Positions 6,216 through 9,177 of a DNA stretch of 9,177 bases are shown here, piece after piece. The notes beneath the pieces were generated by a model. That model did no database searches. It was not told the origin of the DNA and worked only from the letters and a program-made list of their open reading frames with translations. The DNA lies in the NCBI GenBank assembly GCA_031271075.1, contig JAISWN010000287.1:1-9177 (forward strand), in the 5' to 3' direction. Source of the stretch: Treponema sp. GTDB lineage: Bacteria > Spirochaetota > Spirochaetia > Treponematales > Breznakiellaceae. How positions within the stretch are numbered: the first letter of the stretch is position 1; each line of letters opens with the position of its first letter. The position numbers and the translations under genes are program-made.

Positions 6216-6703
6216 ATCCTCCGGTTCTCGTGGATATCTTCTTCATCATCCTGGGCCTTATCCTGGTGATCCGTTCCACCCTGCGGGGTTTTGTTGCCGA
6301 GTTTATGTCCCTTATGGCGGTGGTATGCGGATTTGCGGCTGCCATCCTGCTCTACAGATCCGGGGGGGCCTTTATCAGGGAAAAATTCATGGGCGATATG
6401 AAGTACCTCCCGGAGATCGTCGCCTTTGCCGGACTTTTTTTTATCCTCTTTGCCTTTGTAAAGCTTATGGAGTATATGCTTGCCGAAATTGTGGCCCGGA
6501 TAAAACTCTACGCCGTGGACCGCTTCCTGGGCTTTGTCCTGGGTGTCGCCGAGGGCATTGTGGTGGTCAGCCTCATCCTGCTCCTCTTTACGGTGCAGCC
6601 CCTCTTTGACGAGGAACCTCTCCTGAAGGGGAGCGTTTTTGCCGAATTCCTCCTCCCGGTTATCCGGGGGGAGCGGTGGGAAGCCGGGGGCTTCCATGTT
6701 TGA
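6212..6703 (+). CDS. cvpA: CvpA-family membrane protein
   Basis: This 163-residue integral membrane protein has four predicted transmembrane segments at about 4-22, 26-48, 67-88 and 104-127. The family hallmark is the last one with its glycines and lead-in acidic residue, AVDRFLGFVLGVAEG (101-115). CvpA proteins were named for colicin V production in E. coli and are tied to envelope homeostasis; the molecular role is not settled. The short C-terminal tail (about 128-163) is probably cytoplasmic. The ATG overlaps the murG stop (ATGA), and its own stop overlaps the next start by eight bases, so translation is probably coupled. Placement after murG suggests an envelope role, as inference only. 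Confidence 0.87.
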   Translation: MNPPVLVDIFFIILGLILVIRSTLRGFVAEFMSLMAVVCGFAAAILLYRSGGAFIREKFMGDMKYLPEIVAFAGLFFILFAFVKLMEYMLAEIVARIKLYAVDRFLGFVLGVAEGIVVVSLILLLFTVQPLFDEEPLLKGSVFAEFLLPVIRGERWEAGGFHV

Positions 6704-8060
6704 GAACCTCCTGGGCCAGAGCGCCGCGGATAGGCTCCGGGAAGACGCGGAGGCGGGGCTTCTGGCTCCCTCGATGCTGTTTTTCGGCCCCCCCGCCACG
6801 GGTAAGGGAACCGCCGCCCTGGAACTGGGCCGCCTGCTCTCCTGCCAGGGGGAGGGGGGAATCAGGGCTAAGGGGCTGAAAGCCGAGGGGCCAAGGGCTA
6901 AGGGGCTGAAAGCCCCATGGAACTGCCCCTGCACCTCCTGCGCCAGCCACCGGCAGCTTCTCCACCCGGATCTGCTGCTCATGGGGCCCCGCTCCTTCTC
7001 CGCCGAGATAGCCGCCTCTTCCGCGGTGTTTCTGAAAGAAGGGTCTCCCCAGGGGTACATCCTCTTTATAAGGGCCCTGCGGAAGCTCCTCTGCCGTTTT
7101 TCCCCCGTCCTTTGGGAGGACGATACCAAACTAAGCAGGCTCAACCCTCTGCTCCAGTCCTTAGAGGAGGACATGGAGAGCCTTGAGGTTGCGGAAGAGG
7201 GGAAGGATCGGGAAAAGCTCTGCGCCGCCCTGATAAAAAACGCCCTGAAGCTTGAATCGGAAGGGATGGGGGATTTTATCCCGGTGGCCCAGGTTCGCCG
7301 GGCCGCCTACTGGGGCCGCCTTGCCCCCTCGGGGAGGCAGAAGCTGCTGGTCATCGAGAGTGCCGACCGGATGAAGGACGAAGCCCGGAATTCGCTTCTC
7401 AAGATCCTGGAGGAGCCTCCGGAGCGGCTGAACATCGTGCTGCTTACCGCCCGGCGGGAGGCCGTCCTTCCCACCCTGCTTTCCAGGCTCAGGCCCTACC
7501 GTTTTGTGAAGCGGGAACCCCGGGTGGAGGCGGAGGTGATCCGCCGGGTATTCCGGGAGAACGCGGAAGACGGCCGCCCGGCGGGTTCCGGCCTGGTCGC
7601 CTACCTGGACTCTTTTCTCCCCGTTCCCCCGGAGAAAATCTACCCCCTGGCCGCTTTCTTTGCCGCCTCCGTTGCCCTGGGGGCCCTCAACACGGCAAGG
7701 AGGCGGGGCAGGGAGGCTCCGCCGGGGATCCTCCCCCTGGGAAAATTCGCCGCCCCCATTGCCCGGGAGGCGGGGCTGGGGGAACCCTCCGGGGACAGCA
7801 GGGATATTATCAGCCGGGTCATGGAAGGGGCGGGCGGTTTCGAGGCCCGGTCCCTCTTCTCCGGTTTTTTGCGGGCCCTCCTCTCCGTGGTGGCCGGGGC
7901 CTGGACGGAGCCGGACGCCCGGCGGATCGGCTTTAACGGGATCTGGAAAAAGCATGCCGGGGAGGCGGACGCGGCGGTGGGAACCTGGAACCAGCAGCCG
8001 GCCCTTGCCCTGGATCGGCTGATCACGGAGATCAAGGGGGCCATGACGGAATTCGGATGA
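6696..8060 (+). CDS. holB: DNA polymerase III delta-prime-like clamp-loader ATPase
   Basis: Clamp-loader subunit of the AAA+ type that helps load the sliding clamp onto DNA. I place the start at ATG 6696 (MFENLLGQ), which matches the family N-terminus; a longer frame from a TTG at 6639 adds 19 residues that overlap cvpA. Features in the 454 residues: Walker A GPPATGKGT (31-39); a Cys cluster C50, C77, C79, C82; HPDL (90-93); FIPVAQVRRAAYW (194-206); Walker B/sensor region LLVIESADRMKDEARNSLLK (217-236) and ILEEPP (237-242); and LLSRLRPYRF (261-270), where the SRC motif has Leu for Cys. It is longer than the usual 310-340 residues because of a short repeat insert (about 55-74) and an insert of about 95 residues before the FIPV motif. 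The intact Walker A leaves a DnaX-like role possible, but a single gene with this context fits delta-prime better. Confidence 0.8.
   Translation: MFENLLGQSAADRLREDAEAGLLAPSMLFFGPPATGKGTAALELGRLLSCQGEGGIRAKGLKAEGPRAKGLKAPWNCPCTSCASHRQLLHPDLLLMGPRSFSAEIAASSAVFLKEGSPQGYILFIRALRKLLCRFSPVLWEDDTKLSRLNPLLQSLEEDMESLEVAEEGKDREKLCAALIKNALKLESEGMGDFIPVAQVRRAAYWGRLAPSGRQKLLVIESADRMKDEARNSLLKILEEPPERLNIVLLTARREAVLPTLLSRLRPYRFVKREPRVEAEVIRRVFRENAEDGRPAGSGLVAYLDSFLPVPPEKIYPLAAFFAASVALGALNTARRRGREAPPGILPLGKFAAPIAREAGLGEPSGDSRDIISRVMEGAGGFEARSLFSGFLRALLSVVAGAWTEPDARRIGFNGIWKKHAGEADAAVGTWNQQPALALDRLITEIKGAMTEFG
6864..6914 (+). repeat. In-frame 30-bp tandem repeat with palindrome inside the clamp-loader gene
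   Basis: A 21-base sequence at 6864-6884 recurs exactly at 6894-6914, with a 30-base (10-codon) period. It encodes RAKGLKA twice, separated by EGP. The second copy ends in a perfect palindrome GGGGCT-GAA-AGCCCC (6902-6916). The repeat lies between the first and second Cys of the zinc module and keeps the frame. Confidence 0.9.
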
Positions 8061-9177
8061 GAGATTTTATCAAGCGGGCCATCAAGAAACTTTCCAAGCT
8101 TACCCCGGAACAGATCCAGGACCTGGTCATAGCCGCCGCCGAGGAAATTGACCGCCTGGAAACGGTGCTGGAATCCCTTACGGAAGGCATCCTGGTCTGT
8201 GACGCTAAACACAGCCTCGTAATGGCCAACAAGTATGCGGAGCGTTACCTTCCCATCCTCCTTCCCGAGCCGGGAACGGCTCTTGTCTGGACCGCGGTGC
8301 GGGATGAAAAGATAGCCGAATTTTTTGAGAACGCCCTTTTAAGCGGCGACCGGGTGGAGGAGCGGGAATTTACCGTGGACAGCAAAGGGCCGGTCCGGAT
8401 ACTCAGTATTTCTATTCTGCCCCTGGTACGGAACCGCCAGGTGGTGGGTTCCCTGATCCATGTGGCGGAAGTTACTGAAAAGCGGAACAAGGAGGCCCGG
8501 CTGCGGAGGGCGGAAAACCTGGCAAGCCTTACCACCCTGGCCGCCGGAGTGGCCCACGAGATCAAGAACCCCCTGGGCAGCATTTCTATCCACATCCAGC
8601 TTATACAGAAGGCGGTGGCGGCGAACCGGAAACTGTTTCGAAACGCCCACCCCGACGGGACGGATCAGATGGGGCAAGACCCGGCGGCGTATTTCGATCT
8701 CCTTGACAAGTACATAGGGGTAGTGAACGAGGAAATAGACCGGCTCAACCAAATCGTGGTGGATTTTCTCTTTGCCGTGCGCCCCATGGACATGAACCTG
8801 CGGGAAGGGGACCTCAACGGGCTTATCGAGGAGCTTACCGATTTTGTCCGCCTGGAGCTTAAGGAGGAGCGTATTGACTGCCTCCTCAGCCTGGAAAAAA
8901 CTATTCCCCTTCTGGAATTTGACGAGCGTTTCCTCAAGCAGGCCCTGCTTAACCTGATCAAGAACGCCGCCGCCTCCATGCCCGGCGGCGGGAAGCTTAC
9001 CATAGAAACCCTGTGGAAAGACGGGGAAGCGCAGATAAACATCCGGGATACGGGGATAGGGATCCCCGAGGAGAACCTTTCCAAGATCTTCGATCCCTAT
9101 TTTACCACCCGGGATACGGGGCTGGGCCTGGGACTTACCCTGGTGTTCAAGATTATCCGGGAGCACCGGGGGGAGAT
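8057..9177 (+). CDS. Soluble PAS-type sensor histidine kinase, NtrB/AtoS-like (partial, runs off the window)
   Basis: The frame is open from ATG 8057 to the window end (373 residues seen). There is no transmembrane segment, so it should be cytoplasmic. A PAS-like input domain covers about 34-143 (LESLTEGILVCDAKHSLVMA). The DHp domain holds the H-box GVAHEIKNPLGSI (164-176) with phospho-acceptor H167, with an extra stretch of about 25 residues (about 190-215) between the helices. The ATPase domain shows N303 in LLNLIKNAAAS, G1 RDTGIGIPEE (330-339), FDPYFTT (345-351) and G2 DTGLGLGL (353-360). Only the final strand and tail are missing. The type matches NtrB/AtoS kinases that phosphorylate sigma-54-dependent NtrC-family regulators. 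In treponemes an AtoC-like regulator follows, which would lie outside this window. The start overlaps the clamp-loader stop by ATGA, making it the fourth gene of the murG operon. The signal is unknown. Confidence 0.92.
   Translation, partial: MRDFIKRAIKKLSKLTPEQIQDLVIAAAEEIDRLETVLESLTEGILVCDAKHSLVMANKYAERYLPILLPEPGTALVWTAVRDEKIAEFFENALLSGDRVEEREFTVDSKGPVRILSISILPLVRNRQVVGSLIHVAEVTEKRNKEARLRRAENLASLTTLAAGVAHEIKNPLGSISIHIQLIQKAVAANRKLFRNAHPDGTDQMGQDPAAYFDLLDKYIGVVNEEIDRLNQIVVDFLFAVRPMDMNLREGDLNGLIEELTDFVRLELKEERIDCLLSLEKTIPLLEFDERFLKQALLNLIKNAAASMPGGGKLTIETLWKDGEAQINIRDTGIGIPEENLSKIFDPYFTTRDTGLGLGLTLVFKIIREHRGE

Noticed and set aside
6639..6695. TTG start giving the clamp-loader 19 extra N-terminal residues
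   Set aside because: The extra residues (Ser/Gly-rich) do not resemble the family, and they overlap the coding end of cvpA. ATG 6696 gives the expected MFENLLGQ start and an ordinary small overlap.
5951..7174. Long 407-codon minus-strand frame over murG, cvpA and the clamp-loader gene
   Set aside because: It is antisense to three well-recognised genes, has low-complexity Pro/Arg/Ser-rich composition and shows no family signature. It is a by-product of GC-rich codons.
9043..9121. 13-base direct repeat CCGGGATACGGGG in the kinase gene
   Set aside because: The copies encode the RDTG stretches of the G1 and G2 boxes, so the repeat is explained by similar protein motifs and biased codon use.

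Overview
The window looks like chromosomal DNA of a spirochete of the Treponema lineage, probably one of the larger-genome, gut-associated treponemes. The main evidence is the gene order on the right: murG, cvpA, a DNA polymerase III delta-prime-like gene and a soluble NtrB/AtoS-like histidine kinase. From memory, T. pallidum has a matching run around TP0523-TP0520, with an NtrC-type regulator next. The chemoreceptor and the nuclease-like family at 782-1573 also fit. The genus assignment is inference; no rRNA or other marker is present.

Left part (1-2376, plus strand): a flexible, partly decayed zone. It opens with an AT-rich IS200/IS605-type Y1 transposase (24-449), whose N-terminus seems to be frameshifted at the window edge. 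An imperfect hairpin (469-499) follows and resembles the right end of such an element. Next come pieces of a PD-(D/E)XK-nuclease-like gene: a 44-codon N-terminal remnant (536-670), a perfect 13-bp palindrome (672-701), and the main body (782-1573), whose natural reading frame appears shifted by one extra A at about 817. The body overlaps by ATGA a small Wzz-domain membrane protein (1570-2376).

Middle (2425-4614, minus strand): a full-length methyl-accepting chemotaxis protein with two transmembrane segments, a periplasmic dCache-type sensor, HAMP and a complete signalling hairpin. It converges on the Wzz-like gene and diverges from murG. The 455-base gap (4615-5069) has no convincing gene. 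It holds a GC-rich motif in two inverted copies, a nested inverted repeat, further small inverted repeats, an orphan perfect Shine-Dalgarno sequence and a TATAAT box just before murG.

Right part (5070-9177, plus strand): a GC-rich four-gene operon in which each gene overlaps the next (ATGA, ATGTTTGA, ATGA). It combines lipid II synthesis (MurG), a CvpA membrane protein, a clamp-loader subunit and a sensor kinase that runs off the window. The clamp-loader gene has two lineage-type insertions; one contains an in-frame 30-bp tandem repeat with a palindrome inside its zinc module.

I see no clearly new multi-gene system. The most interesting items are the broken nuclease-like gene with its palindrome, the modified zinc module of the clamp-loader gene, and the structured mcp-murG intergenic region.
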